A stretch of DNA of 64,000 nucleotides, from positions 260,780,687 through 260,844,686 of the forward strand of contig NC_069658.1 of NCBI RefSeq assembly GCF_027244095.1, in the 5' to 3' direction. Origin of the DNA: Hemicordylus capensis (lineage: Eukaryota > Chordata > Lepidosauria > Squamata > Cordylidae). A program made the translations under genes and the position numbers. This document shows, in pieces, positions 53,980 to 64,000 of this stretch; the first letter of the stretch is position 1; each line of letters starts with the position of its first letter. The notes under the pieces are model-generated. The model did not search any database. It was given only the letters and a program-made list of their open reading frames with translations, and was not told where the DNA came from.

Positions 53980-54679
53980 CTGTTACAATAGTATATATTC
54001 AGAAAGGTTATTTACAAATATAGGCTCCCACTTCTTTGTTGCACCCACTTGTTCTGCTCCAGACCTAATGGCACTGGGTGCGGGATAGTACCATTTGAGT
54101 GGTTGGATTTATCTCCATTTGTCCATTCTAGCATTTGTCAGAAATGGGTGCATTAAACAAGAAGTAAAAAGAAGCTAATTCCAATAAGGGTGTTTTTTTA
54201 TTTCACCAATCCATTGGTACCCTGCCCAAAAGGACTGATCACAGCAGCTTAGCCTCAGCAGTACTACAGCCTTTTGCTGTCCCCAAACCATTCAGCTGCA
54301 CAAGTGTGGCTGCACTTACAATAGGGACAACATCATGCCCCACATCCCAGCCTTTACTGCTTCCTGAAACACTGCATTGGGCACACCACTCTTTCCTTAC
54401 CAGCATTCATTCAGTTTAAATGCCTTTCCGACCAGAGAGAATTGCCGGCTGGTGACAACTTTTTAACCACTTCACTGCTTAATCTGTAGCTCTCAGAGGC
54501 TTTTCATAGTTTTTAACTCCCCCTTCTTGGGTGGAGAGGAAACATCAGGCAATCCCCACTCAGCCCTCTACTCTTCACAGAACGTGGGCATACTCTCTTT
54601 GGGTTACCCATCCAAAGTTATGAGGGGAGGAGCACAATAGCCCCCCCACCGCAAGAGAAGGGGGATCTGGAACGCCAAG

Positions 54680-63865
<9,186 letters not shown>

Positions 63866-64000
63866 CTACAGAGATAAACAAGGGCAAGATAGGATGAGGA
63901 GCATGAAATGCAGTCAAGTAGTTCCAGAGCAGATATCAAGGCAGAAAAGGGATCCTCTCTCTCAGAGACACCAGTCTCAGGCTAATATAGGAGGGCAAGG

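Overview
This is a repeat-rich stretch of a vertebrate nuclear genome, most likely from a squamate reptile. I infer this from the combination of a vertebrate multi-exon gene and several squamate-type repeats: Squam1-like and Sauria-like tRNA SINEs, BovB-type 3' tails, CR1 LINEs ending in TTATGTTC units, L2 LINEs, a 5S rRNA-derived SINE, many hAT elements with 8-bp target duplications, Helitrons and a Tigger element. Species cannot be determined from this window.

The one secure host gene is GTF2H4 (TFIIH subunit p52) on the minus strand. Ten coding exons can be placed between 63865 and 54680 with GT-AG junctions and matching phases. The N-terminal exons lie beyond the right edge. In mammals GTF2H4 lies in the MHC class I region between DDR1 and VARS2, so the window may be MHC-linked, but no second MHC-linked gene was recognised. 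The introns hold a CR1 copy split by a small Helitron, a larger Helitron with a GC-rich minisatellite, a 5S-derived SINE, L2 pieces and a fold-back element.

Layout. 0-17 kb: old dispersed repeats, a solo LTR with perfect 5-bp duplications (3093-3597), CR1 and I/Vingi-like LINE pieces, and hAT elements nested in each other and in SINEs. 17-31 kb: a GC-rich, unrecognised repeat family ('family X') in direct and inverted units, followed by a broken-up minisatellite field invaded by L2, a 5S SINE and hAT elements. 30.8-34.3 kb: a TATA-box candidate promoter and a distant poly(A) signal, separated by a 5'-truncated LINE with 13-bp target duplications. 35-37.7 kb: a 177-bp tandem array split by an L2 LINE. 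39.4-42.1 kb: hAT elements, a CpG-rich block and a possible single-exon gene or pseudogene on the minus strand behind a CCAAT/TATA promoter. 42-45.8 kb: CR1 and SINE copies. 45,986-48,824: a complete-looking Tigger transposon with an uninterrupted 563-codon transposase, inserted at TA in a 5S SINE. 49.6-53 kb: another family X copy with nested L2 and fold-back insertions. 54-64 kb: GTF2H4.

Apart from GTF2H4 and the Tigger transposase I see no convincing intact protein gene. Most other long open frames are antisense shadows, simple-sequence translations or LINE remnants. No database search or alignment program was used; family names come from recognised sequence features.
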